DNA of 64,000 bases from JBBRGK01 sp036741355 (lineage in GTDB: Bacteria; Chloroflexota; Dehalococcoidia; CAUJGQ01): positions 3,734 to 67,733 of the forward strand of contig DAINSK010000018.1 in the NCBI GenBank assembly GCA_036741355.1. Reading direction: 5' to 3'. Both the position numbers and the translations under genes were made by a program. The notes under the pieces were generated by a model. It was not told the DNA's origin and ran no database searches. It saw only the letters and a program-made list of their open reading frames with translations. The stretch's first letter is position 1. Each line of letters opens with the position of its first letter. Shown here in pieces: positions 8,922 to 16,451 of this stretch.

Positions 8922-9827
8922 CTAGCGAATGCCGGCGAGGATCGGGTAGGCCTCCAGGTAGCCCATTTCCACGAACTCGACGCCGGGCGACTGGCGGGCA
9001 AGCTCCTCGCGGATCGGCGTGACGTCGGTTGGGCGTGTCGTCGGCGGCATCCAGTCGTCGTGGTGCGAGAGGACGACACGGCGCGGCCGTAGCAAGTCCA
9101 CCTCGCGCGCGACGAAGTCCGCGAGGGCGCCCTGGATGGGCTCGCCGTCTATGTTGCCGCGACCGGCGGCCGCCAGCAGCGCGACGTCCGGGCGCAGGTC
9201 GTGCATGATCCCTGTCCAGTGACCCGAGGTATCTTTCCAGAGGATGCTGCCCTCCGGCGTTTCGATCAGGTAGGCGAAGGCGCCGCCCTCTCCGCGTGGA
9301 CGCTGTTTGTTGGCCGCCCGGTGCGCTCGGACCGCTTCCATTCCGGGTCGATCGGCCGCGGCCGTCCGGCCCGCGCGGCCGGCCAGGTTCGCCTGCCGCT
9401 GTTGCAACGTCAAACCGCGGTCGCCGAGGCAGACCTCGTCCGCGGTGCGGCCGGCGTTCGTCCAGATGCAGGAGTGCTAGCTCGGAAAGACACGCACGCT
9501 GACGGTATCCGAAAGCTGTACGCGCTCACCGCCGGCCACCGCAATGAGCTGCCGCTCGGGCACCTCTTCGTCCACCATCAACCGCACACTCTCGTGTGAG
9601 CCGATGATCGTGGCGCCGGTGTTACGGGCGATCCGCTCGGCGCCCCAGAGATGGTCGAAGTGTGAGTGGCCGACGAGGATGAAGTCGGCTCGTTGCACCT
9701 CGTCGGTCGTAAGTCCGACCGGCGGCGCGGTCGGGACGCGGTCCATGTAGGCATCGAGGAACAACACCAGGTCGTCAATGGTCAAACGAAAAGTCGCGAC
9801 GCCAAGCCAGTCGAGTGTTACCACCAT
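8922..9827 (-). pseudogene. MBL-fold metallo-hydrolase interrupted by an in-frame amber stop
   Basis: Reading the minus strand from ATG 9827 (GAGGTAGGCGAG directly upstream), the frame encodes a metallo-beta-lactamase fold: VTLDWLGVATFRL, then the zinc motif GHSHFDHLWG, then GSHESVR. A TAG at 9479-9477 stops it after VRVFPS. The same frame continues without a shift through HSCIWTNAGRT and on to LRPRRVVLSHHDDWMPP and LEAYPILAGIR at 8922. Together the two halves make a normal-length protein of about 301 residues, and both contain conserved MBL parts. Either a single base change made a nonsense allele or the base is miscalled. TAG ends other genes here, so recoding is unlikely. Confidence 0.82.
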
Positions 9828-9972
9828 CTCGCCTACCTCGGTGCCCGTTTCCCGGCAGATGTGGTCGTGCCGGCGCACTGGTCGCAGTATACGGCGTTAT
9901 GCCGGGCCTTTCTTTTAAGGTGCTCGCGAAAGAGTCCGGCACACAGCGGCTGGGTTGGTCGTCAGGCTGCGT

Positions 9973-11052
9973 CTACGCGGCCGCCTTCCGCTCAGCGACC
10001 AGCGACACGCCGACCGAACGCAGAGATGAAAAGATCTCGCGATAGGATCTGAGCACCCCGGTCTGATGGTAGGGGATCGACCGTTCGTCGCAGAACCGGC
10101 GTACTAGCACCTGCGCTTTGCCCAACTGGTTTCTCGCCATGCTGGGAAAGAGGTGGTGCTCGATCTGGTAGTTGAGCCCGCCGTAGACGAAGTCCGCGAT
10201 CGGGCTTGGGCTGACGTTGCGAGACGTCAGGACCTGTTCCAGCAGGAAGTCGAAGTTGCGGTCGTCCTCGATCACCAGCATCCCCTTGTGGTTGGGCGCG
10301 AATACCGACCCCATGTAGAAGCCGAACGCCATTTGATGCACGACCACAAAAGCGATGCCCGGATTGACGCCGAGCTGGTGGAATATGAGCCAGGCGTAGA
10401 GGCCGAGGTGGAACGCCATCAGCGCAAGCTCTAACAACCACCTGCGCCCTCGACCCATCACCAGGAATTGGACGCTCGAGACGCGCAGGACTACGCATTC
10501 CAGCAACGTCAGGAAGGGATACAGAACATGCTGATTTCGCACCATCAGGCGCTGAGCCCAGTTCATGCCGCGGGCGCGCCGGAGCGAAAAGGCAATCACC
10601 GGCAACATGACGTCGGGGTCGAAGTCGGTGCGGTTGGGGTGGCTATGGTGCTGGTTGTGTTTGGTCATCCACCAGCTAGAGCTGACGCCGACGAGGAGGT
10701 TGCCGCAGATCAATTCCAGGACCGTGCAGGCCGGTCCGGAGCGCAGCACCTGGCGGTGCCCCACGTCGTGCCCGATGAACGAGACCTGGGCGAATACGAA
10801 CGCCAGATACAAGGCATCGAGTAGTTGAAGTGCAAGATTGTGGGTCATGAGCAGCACCACGATGCCGGGGATCGCAAGGCTGACCGTGAAAGCGATTTTC
10901 AGACTGTAGTACAGCGGCTGCGGCTCGAGCAGCCCCGCCTCTTTCACGAGCCGCTTGAGCTCAGCATAATGGCCGGTCGGAAGATCGGCCGGTAATGAGG
11001 CTATTTCGTGGGTGACGACGGGTAGCGTCGGGGACAGTGCTGGGTACGACAT
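9973..11052 (-). CDS. Membrane fatty acid desaturase
   Basis: A 359-residue integral membrane di-iron desaturase, probably acting on acyl lipids. The three histidine boxes are present: GHDVGH near residue 93, HNQHHSHPN near 131 and QIEHHLFPS near 309. The glutamine-led third box is typical of the delta-6/acyl-lipid front-end group, although no cytochrome b5 domain is present. About four to six membrane segments surround the boxes (for example residues 50-70 and 215-255). It stands just downstream of a pair of small genes on the same strand. Role inferred: introduction of double bases into membrane lipids, for fluidity control. Confidence 0.9.
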   Translation of the reverse strand: MSYPALSPTLPVVTHEIASLPADLPTGHYAELKRLVKEAGLLEPQPLYYSLKIAFTVSLAIPGIVVLLMTHNLALQLLDALYLAFVFAQVSFIGHDVGHRQVLRSGPACTVLELICGNLLVGVSSSWWMTKHNQHHSHPNRTDFDPDVMLPVIAFSLRRARGMNWAQRLMVRNQHVLYPFLTLLECVVLRVSSVQFLVMGRGRRWLLELALMAFHLGLYAWLIFHQLGVNPGIAFVVVHQMAFGFYMGSVFAPNHKGMLVIEDDRNFDFLLEQVLTSRNVSPSPIADFVYGGLNYQIEHHLFPSMARNQLGKAQVLVRRFCDERSIPYHQTGVLRSYREIFSSLRSVGVSLVAERKAAA

Positions 11053-11129
11053 ACAAGCGTCCTAACGGCGGGTTGCTGAACACATGGAATGGTGACTGTT
11101 GAGTCATGCAGACCCGAGTATCGTGGGGG

Positions 11130-11393
11130 TTAGTGGCGCCTCCAGGCGAAGCGGCGGCCGGCTTCGTCGAGGCTGTAGCCGGCGCCGGATATCGCTCCGA
11201 CAATCTGATCTTCCGTGAGCACGGCCGGATCGTAGTCAACGTAGGCCAACCCGGTGTGCGGGCTGACGTAGGCTTTGACCACTCCGGTGAGCTTTCGCAG
11301 GAGCTTTTCCAGCCCTTTGGCACGCTCGCCCCCATCGGAGAGACCGAGGACGGGCAGCGCCAGCGGCGTGGATGCGATTTCCTCGTCGCTCAC
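11130..11393 (-). CDS. Heavy-metal-associated-like domain protein lacking the CxxC
   Basis: An 87-residue protein that follows the beta-alpha-beta-beta-alpha-beta pattern of HMA domains: LPVLGLSDGGERAKGLEKLL, then LTGVVKAYVSPHTGLAYVDYDP and LTEDQIVGAISGAGY. In canonical metal-binding HMA domains the first loop carries C-x-x-C; here it reads LSDGGE with no cysteine, so heavy metal binding by the usual site is not expected. The GTG start lies two bases after the stop of the small zinc-ribbon gene and the pair is probably translated together. Fold assignment is by pattern only. Confidence 0.62.
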   Translation of the reverse strand: MSDEEIASTPLALPVLGLSDGGERAKGLEKLLRKLTGVVKAYVSPHTGLAYVDYDPAVLTEDQIVGAISGAGYSLDEAGRRFAWRRH

Positions 11394-11395
11394 GC

Positions 11396-11569
11396 CTAGA
11401 GCCTCCAGCCGGCGTGGCTGGGCCGCGCGCCCAATTCGAGCGTTGGGGAGGCGACCGCCGTCTCACGCCAGCCGCAACTGAGGCAGTACCAGCCCGCACC
11501 GTCGGCATCCGCCTCGCGAAAGATCGAGTTGCCCGTGCAGCGCGGACAGCATTTGAGTTTAAGCGCCAT
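11396..11569 (-). CDS. Small zinc-ribbon protein (57 aa)
   Basis: A 57-codon reading frame on the minus strand from ATG 11569 to TAG 11396. It encodes a two-knuckle zinc ribbon: CCPRC at residues 7-11 and WYCLSCGW around residues 28-35, a spacing typical of short rubredoxin-like ribbons. An AGGTG ribosome site precedes the ATG. Its stop is two bases from the start of the HMA-like gene, so the two form a small operon upstream of the desaturase. Function unknown; a metal-binding or nucleic-acid-binding role is inferred only from the cysteines. Confidence 0.6.
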   Translation of the reverse strand: MALKLKCCPRCTGNSIFREADADGAGWYCLSCGWRETAVASPTLELGARPSHAGWRL

Positions 11570-11763
11570 CAATTACACCTTTCGCGTTTCAGGTCAGTAC
11601 GTTGCGGCTGCTGGCCGAATCGGCCCAGTCGAGGGCGATACCGTCGTAGCATGTGCGACCGGCCTCCCACATTGTATGCCCATTCCACTGTATGTTCCAT
11701 GCATGTGCATTGTATCAGCAGGCAAATTCATGGAATGATAATGACGGTGAAGGAGAGGCGGGG

Positions 11764-12163
11764 ATGCCTGACGTTACGCTCGAACAGGCCGCCATCGCGC
11801 TCGGCGTCAGCGTCGATACGGTCAGACGGCGCATACGGGTGGGACAGCTTTCCGCGCATCGCGACGCCGGCGGACGTATCCGCGTCGCCGTACCGGAGGT
11901 GCCCTCGTTTGCGTTGGACGTCGAACGGATTCGCCAGCAAGATCAGGAACAACTCGTTACTCTGAGGAGTGAGAACGTTCACCGATCTCGTCGACGAGCT
12001 TCGCCGTCAGCAGGGGCAGATCGAGGCCTATAACGCGGTATTACGCGAGCAGCTCGGGGCAGCAAATGAGTCGCAGCAGGAGCTACGTCGCCTACTGGCA
12101 AACGCGCAGGAACAGGTGAACCGCCTGCTCACCGCGGTCTCCGGATCTTCCACCGGCTCGTAA
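11764..12163 (+). pseudogene. Helix-turn-helix / coiled-coil protein split by a frameshift
   Basis: From ATG 11764 (AAGGAGAGGCGG upstream) the frame gives a MerR/excisionase-type DNA-binding domain: TLEQAAIALGVSVDTVRRRI followed by a short wing. The helical continuation then leaves frame near 11960-11980. The original frame runs on into a basic, non-helical tail to 12033, whereas the next frame encodes DLVDELRRQQGQIEAYNAVL and a heptad-rich coiled coil to 12163. An N-terminal HTH plus C-terminal coiled coil is a common architecture, so a one-base shift between the halves is the simplest reading. The second frame has only a GTG at 11969 with its GAGGA touching it, too close to be a normal start. 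Confidence 0.65.
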
Positions 12164-12179
12164 AGAGGCAACCAAATCC

Positions 12180-12584
12180 ATGACCACACAAAGCGATACG
12201 CCGGCACCGTCAGCCTACAAGGGGTATGACATAGCGGTTGAAATCTCCCACGAGGTGGCGACGGACGGCAACATCAGTTACACGTGCGTGCTGACGGCCA
12301 CAGAACTGGACTCGGCCGGCGCAGTACCGTTGATCTTTGTGCGGACCCTGGAACTGAGTGGGGCGCAAGCGGCAGTCACCAACCTCTGGCAGCCGGGTTC
12401 GGCGCCACCGCAGGAGCAACTTGACGCGGAGCTGACCGGCGTCGGTAGCGCCTACATGCGCGCCCTTGTCGACCTGGTGGAGCGGGGGTTCCTTGCGATC
12501 GCCCGTACCGCCACCCGCTCGCCCAGCGATGTAAAGTCTCGGGTGGGCATGACGGACAGCGCGTTACAGCGTAGGGAGCAGTAG
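12180..12584 (+). CDS. Conserved-looking hypothetical protein (134 aa)
   Basis: A 134-residue soluble protein, not recognised. The middle alternates strands (YKGYDIAVEISHEV, ISYTCVLTATEL, LIFVRTLELSG), then a helix around residues 85-105 (AYMRALVDLVERGFLAIAR) and a polar tail. It begins 16 bases after the HTH coiled-coil reading frame and may be in its transcript. No signal peptide, membrane segment or metal motif is visible. Confidence 0.55.
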   Translation: MTTQSDTPAPSAYKGYDIAVEISHEVATDGNISYTCVLTATELDSAGAVPLIFVRTLELSGAQAAVTNLWQPGSAPPQEQLDAELTGVGSAYMRALVDLVERGFLAIARTATRSPSDVKSRVGMTDSALQRREQ

Positions 12585-12629
12585 CGCCCGGCGTTCGCCG
12601 CACATTCGAACGGTACTGAGCCGGACGGG

Positions 12630-12833
12630 CTACCCGGTGGGTGGTTTGGCTCTGTCTACCCGCTGCTGGTCGAGTTCCTCCTCCATCTTTTGCCGGGTGT
12701 TCGCCTCATATTCGGCGGATTGATGCGCCCCTTGGCCGTGCAGGTTTGCCTGCCGGGCGCGGTTGGCGGCGACGTTGGCGTCGATCGCTCGCTTCTTGCC
12801 GAACATACCCATGATTGAATCCAGGATGCTCAT
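12630..12833 (-). CDS. Small hypothetical protein (67 aa)
   Basis: A 67-residue protein whose start is taken at ATG 12833 because GGGGAGTGG lies upstream and the longer frame has no conserved look. An amphipathic N-terminus (MSILDSIMGMFGKKRAID) is followed by a long charged helix rich in Asn, Ala, Gln and Glu with YEANTRQKMEEELDQQR. It could associate with the membrane surface through the N-terminal helix. Family not recognised. Confidence 0.5.
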   Translation of the reverse strand: MSILDSIMGMFGKKRAIDANVAANRARQANLHGQGAHQSAEYEANTRQKMEEELDQQRVDRAKPPTG

Positions 12834-12990
12834 TAGTGCCACCACTCCCCGAAAATGAAGCGCGGGCGACTCACTGCCGGCGTCGCAAAATAGTCTACGC
12901 CCGCTGTCAAGTCGTATTGGGACATTATCCGGTGACCTGGTGGCACCCGCCGGCGTCGTTGCAGATTGATATGCGAAGACGGCCACAATG

Positions 12991-12999
12991 TGGTATACT
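12991..12999 (+). promoter_or_regulatory. Probable extended -10 promoter of the zinc-ribbon gene
   Basis: TGGTATACT combines an extended -10 TGn with TATACT, five of six matches to the consensus. It lies about 105 bases before the ATG at 13105, in a 270-base gene-free stretch. A poor -35 (ATGCGA at 12971) has 17-base spacing, which fits an extended -10 promoter. No other feature was seen in 12834-13104. Confidence 0.4.
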
Positions 13000-13104
13000 C
13001 TTTTTGGTAGCCACTCCCTCCTCGTGCTCTTCGCGGGTGTCCCCGACGCCTCCCCGAACGTTCGATGACCGGATTGTTGCCAATAACAAATGGAGGGTCA
13101 TCGA

Positions 13105-13464
13105 ATGAGTTTCGCTGACAAAACCCTAACCTGCGCCGATTGCGGCGCCCCGTTCACGTTCACCAGTGGTGAACAAGAGTTCCATGCCCAGAAGGGCTTC
13201 TCCAACGACCCGCGTCGTTGCCCGGAATGTCGCGCCACGCGACGCCAGCAACGCGACGGGTACAGCGGAGGCAGCAGCTACGGCGGCGGCGCCCGAGAGA
13301 TGTTCTCGGCGACGTGCGCGACCTGCGGCAAAGAGGCTCGGGTGCCGTTCGAGCCCCGTGGCGACAAGCCGGTGTACTGCTCGGATTGCTTCCGCAGCCA
13401 GTCGGGCTCTGAGTCGTCCTACGGTGGTGGGCGCCAGGGCGGCGGCGGCGGACGCCGCTGGTAA
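13105..13464 (+). CDS. Double zinc-ribbon protein (zinc-ribbon plus CxxC-x17-CxxC)
   Basis: A 119-residue protein started at ATG 13105, with GGAGGG eight bases upstream. The N-terminal ribbon has CADC and CPEC separated by FTFTSGEQEFHAQKGF, the pattern of the bacterial zinc-ribbon_3/zf-trcl family. The C-terminal knuckle has CATC, 17 residues, then CSDC, the CxxC-x17-CxxC motif. The joining region and C-terminus are Gly/Ser/Tyr/Arg rich (GGSSYGGG, GRQGGGGGRRW), which suggests RNA or DNA contact. It is monocistronic between its own promoter and a strong terminator. Widely seen in Chloroflexota and candidate phyla; role undefined. Confidence 0.85.
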   Translation: MSFADKTLTCADCGAPFTFTSGEQEFHAQKGFSNDPRRCPECRATRRQQRDGYSGGSSYGGGAREMFSATCATCGKEARVPFEPRGDKPVYCSDCFRSQSGSESSYGGGRQGGGGGRRW

Positions 13465-13489
13465 TCGCTTTCCGCGGTTAGTCGAAAAT

Positions 13490-13525
13490 AAAACTCCCGC
13501 TGTCCGATCGGACAGCGGGAGTTTT
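13490..13525. terminator. Bidirectional intrinsic terminator
   Basis: A perfect 16-bp inverted repeat (arms 13490-13505 and 13510-13525) around GATC, GC-rich in the middle with four A at the left end and four T at the right. It lies exactly between two convergent genes, the zinc-ribbon protein and the aldo/keto reductase, and so can serve both strands. Confidence 0.9.
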
Positions 13526-13536
13526 CAATGTGTTCG

Positions 13537-14544
13537 TTAGACCCGGTACTGGTGTGGTCCGAAGTCTGCCTCGTAAAACGGGGCGACGCTGGCGCCGCGG
13601 CGGATAACGCGGTCGATCTGTTTGAGCTCTTCGTCGGAGAAGCTCACGTTCTGAGCGCCGATGTTGTCGTCGAATTGCCCCATCGTTCGCGGTCCGATTA
13701 TCGCGCTGGTGACACCCGGCTGCTGCATTACCCATGCGAGCGCGAACTGCGAGAGCGTGCAGTCTTTTTCCCGGGCTAGAGGCTGCAGTCCCTCGACCAC
13801 GTCATAAACTTGGTCGTTTAGCCGGCGGCTCGCTCCCGGCCGTCCCTGGTCGGAAAAGCGCGCCCCTTCCGGCAGCGGTTGACCGCGCTGGTACTTGCCC
13901 GTCAGTAAACCGCCTCCCAAGGGGCTCCACGGGATGATCGCAAAGCCGTATGTTTGCGCCATCGGCACCAGCTCACGCTCGATGCGGCGGTCGAGCAGGT
14001 TGTACGGCGGCTGCTCACAAATGAATCGATTGAGCCCCAAACCCTTCGCGACGTACACCGACTCCACCAACTGCCAGGCGCCGAAGGTGCTGCTGCCGAT
14101 GTAGCGCACTTTGCCATCGCGGATCAGGTCGTCCATGGCGCGCAACGTCTCGTCGATCGGGATGTCGGACTGCGGACGGTGGATCTGGTAGAGGTCGATC
14201 CAATCGGTTTGCAGACGCCGCAAAGACGCCTCGCACTGCTGGATGATGTGGCGGCGCGAGTTGCCCTGCGCGTTCGGGTCCTCGGCGTCCATCTGGCCGT
14301 GGACCTTCGTCGCCAGGACGAGACTGTCGCGGCGGCCGCGGCGCTTGATCGCCTCACCCACTACTTCTTCGCTGCGGCCGAGGCTGTAGCGGTTGGCGGT
14401 GTCGATGAAGTTGATCCCCTGGTCGATCGCCTTGTCGATAATCGCGTACGAGTCCTCGGGCGCCGTCCTGCCGCCGAACATCATCGCTCCCAGGCAGATG
14501 GGCGAGACCTTGACGCCTGTGCGTCCGAAATTGCGGTACTCCAT
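13537..14544 (-). CDS. Aldo/keto reductase (long form)
   Basis: A 335-residue aldo/keto reductase of the YajO/Tas-like, potassium-channel-beta-like branch. The catalytic set is visible: Asp and Tyr in FIDTANRYSLG near residue 50, Lys in LATKVHG, His in YQIHRP. The cofactor region is SAIIGPRTMGQFDDNI near the C-terminus. The opening MEYRNFGRTGVKVSPICLGAMMFGG is characteristic of the branch. It converges with the zinc-ribbon gene across the shared terminator. Likely an NADPH-dependent carbonyl reductase of broad range. Confidence 0.9.
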   Translation of the reverse strand: MEYRNFGRTGVKVSPICLGAMMFGGRTAPEDSYAIIDKAIDQGINFIDTANRYSLGRSEEVVGEAIKRRGRRDSLVLATKVHGQMDAEDPNAQGNSRRHIIQQCEASLRRLQTDWIDLYQIHRPQSDIPIDETLRAMDDLIRDGKVRYIGSSTFGAWQLVESVYVAKGLGLNRFICEQPPYNLLDRRIERELVPMAQTYGFAIIPWSPLGGGLLTGKYQRGQPLPEGARFSDQGRPGASRRLNDQVYDVVEGLQPLAREKDCTLSQFALAWVMQQPGVTSAIIGPRTMGQFDDNIGAQNVSFSDEELKQIDRVIRRGASVAPFYEADFGPHQYRV

Positions 14545-14669
14545 GTTCCTGTCCTTGTTGTTCGAAATGCTCTCTTAAACCAAGAATGGCGTTCAGGTGC
14601 CGGTCGCTTCTCCGCCATTACACGACGGGCGGGTTGCGATTACGTTCCACTTTGCGGCTAAGCCTCAAA

Positions 14670-14698
14670 CTGACCACGCTGCGGACGATGCTCATACT
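14670..14698 (+). promoter_or_regulatory. Candidate promoter of the HD-GYP gene
   Basis: CTGACC (14670-14675) and CATACT (14693-14698) match four of six bases each of the -35 and -10 consensus with exact 17-base spacing. The -10 lies 40 bases before the GTG at 14738, which favours that start over an upstream one at 14597. Confidence 0.35.
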
Positions 14699-14737
14699 AG
14701 CGAAACTGATCTTAGTTCCCGGAAGGGTACCGCGCCA

Positions 14738-16216
14738 GTGACACTCACGCGTCAGTCGATGGCGGCCTCCAGACTAGCACTCGATTCGGAAGGTCCTTCC
14801 GTTGATCCCTTCCGCGAATCGGTGGCCTGGCGTCCATTGCTGCGCAAAATCCTGTTTGGTGCAGTCTTTGTCGCTGGAGCGATCGTGCTCGCCGTGTCGG
14901 TACGTTCGGTACTGGCTCATCCCGAGTACCTGCTGCTGGTCTGGATCGCGGCCTCATTCGCGTTCGGGGTTCTGCGCCTGGAAGGCGACGGCCACTGGGT
15001 CTCCCTGAGCCTGATCCCGGTGATCATCGCGTCATACCTCGCCGGCCCGGCTGGAGGCGTCCTTTCCGCCCTCGCGGCAAGCCTCGGTTCGGATTGCCGG
15101 TCACGCCGCCCAATGTACAAGAGCTGCTTCAATGCGGGCGTCTTCATGCTGGCCGGTCTGGCCGCGGCAGTGGCCGCTGCACCTTTGGCGCGACACACGG
15201 GTGCACAACCCGTGCTGCTGTTCAGCTACGGCCTGGTTGCCGCGGCGGCATTACACGCTACCAACGTCGCGCCGATGTGCTTGGTAATGTCGCTCCAGGA
15301 ACGTATCAACCCTCTGAAGGTGTGGGCCGAGCGGTTCCGCTGGGCCGCGCCGCAGACCCTGTTTCTCGGGCCTGTCGCCGCCGGCGTGGCCGTGGCGTAC
15401 CGTGACATCGGTCCGTACGAGCTTGCCGTCATGGCGTTGCCCGTCATCGCAATGCAGCTGTCGTGGCGTCAATACGTCACTCACGCCAAACGCAGCGTCG
15501 AGGATCTGCGTGCGAAGAATGCAGATTTGACCGGTCTCACCGACCGGCTACAGATGGCGAACAAGGCAGTTGGCGCCGCCTACCAGGGCACTTTGGAAGC
15601 CCTTGTCTGCGCCCTGGATGCGCGAGACAACGAAGTTCAGGGTCACTCACTTCGTGTTTCTGCCTACAGCCAGGCGATAGCCCAGGAGTTGGGCATCCTT
15701 GCTGGTTCCCCGGAGTGGGAAGCGATTACGCGAGGTGCTCTGCTGCACGACGTCGGCAAGATCGGGGTCGCGGACGCCGTACTTCGCAAACCCGGTGCGC
15801 TCGACGAGGTGGAATGGTCGGAGATGCGCCGCCATTGTGAGATCGGCTTCGGCATCCTCCGGGACGTCGAATTCTTGCGTCCGGCAGCGGCGCTCGTCCG
15901 CGCGCACCACGAGCGTTTCGACGGCAATGGCTATCCGAATCGGCTCAAAGGTGAGGCGATTCCGCTCGGTGCGCGTATCTTCGCCGTGGCCGACGCGTTC
16001 GACGCGATCACCAGCGACCGGCCGTACCGACCTGCGGCACCGCCCGAGGCCGCGCTCGCGGAGGTGCTCCGCTGTTCGGGCACGCAGTTCGACCCGGCGG
16101 TGGTTTCCGTGTTCGAACGGATCTGGTCCAGGCTCTGGGAGCAGCGGGAGCGTACCGGCCAGTTGGTTGGGCAGTGTGTCCCGGGGCGCCGCGCCGCGGC
16201 CGAACGCCGAAATTAA
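14738..16216 (+). CDS. Membrane-bound HD-GYP domain phosphodiesterase
   Basis: About 492 residues from GTG 14738, chosen for the GGAAGG upstream and the candidate promoter; the open frame reaches back to 14597 and ATG 14759 is also possible. The N-terminal half has about six to eight hydrophobic segments (a MASE-like sensor), followed by a short coiled coil and a C-terminal HD-GYP domain: HDVGKIGV, then HHERFDGNGYP and RIFAVADAFDAITSDRPYR. All metal-binding and GYP residues are intact, so hydrolysis of cyclic di-GMP or a related dinucleotide is expected. It probably senses something at the membrane and controls surface or motility traits. It lies a few kb from the polysaccharide cluster, so a link is possible but not shown. 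Confidence 0.88.
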   Translation: MTLTRQSMAASRLALDSEGPSVDPFRESVAWRPLLRKILFGAVFVAGAIVLAVSVRSVLAHPEYLLLVWIAASFAFGVLRLEGDGHWVSLSLIPVIIASYLAGPAGGVLSALAASLGSDCRSRRPMYKSCFNAGVFMLAGLAAAVAAAPLARHTGAQPVLLFSYGLVAAAALHATNVAPMCLVMSLQERINPLKVWAERFRWAAPQTLFLGPVAAGVAVAYRDIGPYELAVMALPVIAMQLSWRQYVTHAKRSVEDLRAKNADLTGLTDRLQMANKAVGAAYQGTLEALVCALDARDNEVQGHSLRVSAYSQAIAQELGILAGSPEWEAITRGALLHDVGKIGVADAVLRKPGALDEVEWSEMRRHCEIGFGILRDVEFLRPAAALVRAHHERFDGNGYPNRLKGEAIPLGARIFAVADAFDAITSDRPYRPAAPPEAALAEVLRCSGTQFDPAVVSVFERIWSRLWEQRERTGQLVGQCVPGRRAAAERRN

Positions 16217-16240
16217 CAGGTAATGGAGGACCAAAACGGA

Positions 16241-16450
16241 AGCTCTAGCTGCAAGAGGTTGGCGGAACTGCGTGTGTGGTCGCTGTGCGTTCTCTACCTC
16301 ACGTTGTAGGTAGATCGTCGCGCTGTCGCGAAGGTTTGCCCGTACTCACCGGTTAATCTAGACCGAACATCATCCTGGTCTCCTTCCTCTTCGGGTGTTA
16401 CAGCACCCTTTGAGAATGACCAGTTCCGCCAACCTCTTGCAGCTAGAGCT
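16241..16450. repeat. 210-bp element with 30-bp perfect inverted ends (MITE-like)
   Basis: Bases 16241-16270 and 16421-16450 are exact reverse complements over 30 bases, separated by 150 bases without a credible gene. Total size and perfect ends resemble a miniature inverted-repeat element; the right end sits one base from the stop codon of the MFS gene. No target-site duplication was found by eye. Alternatively the arms could form a very long stem in transcripts of the flanking convergent genes. Confidence 0.5.
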
Positions 16451-16451
16451 G

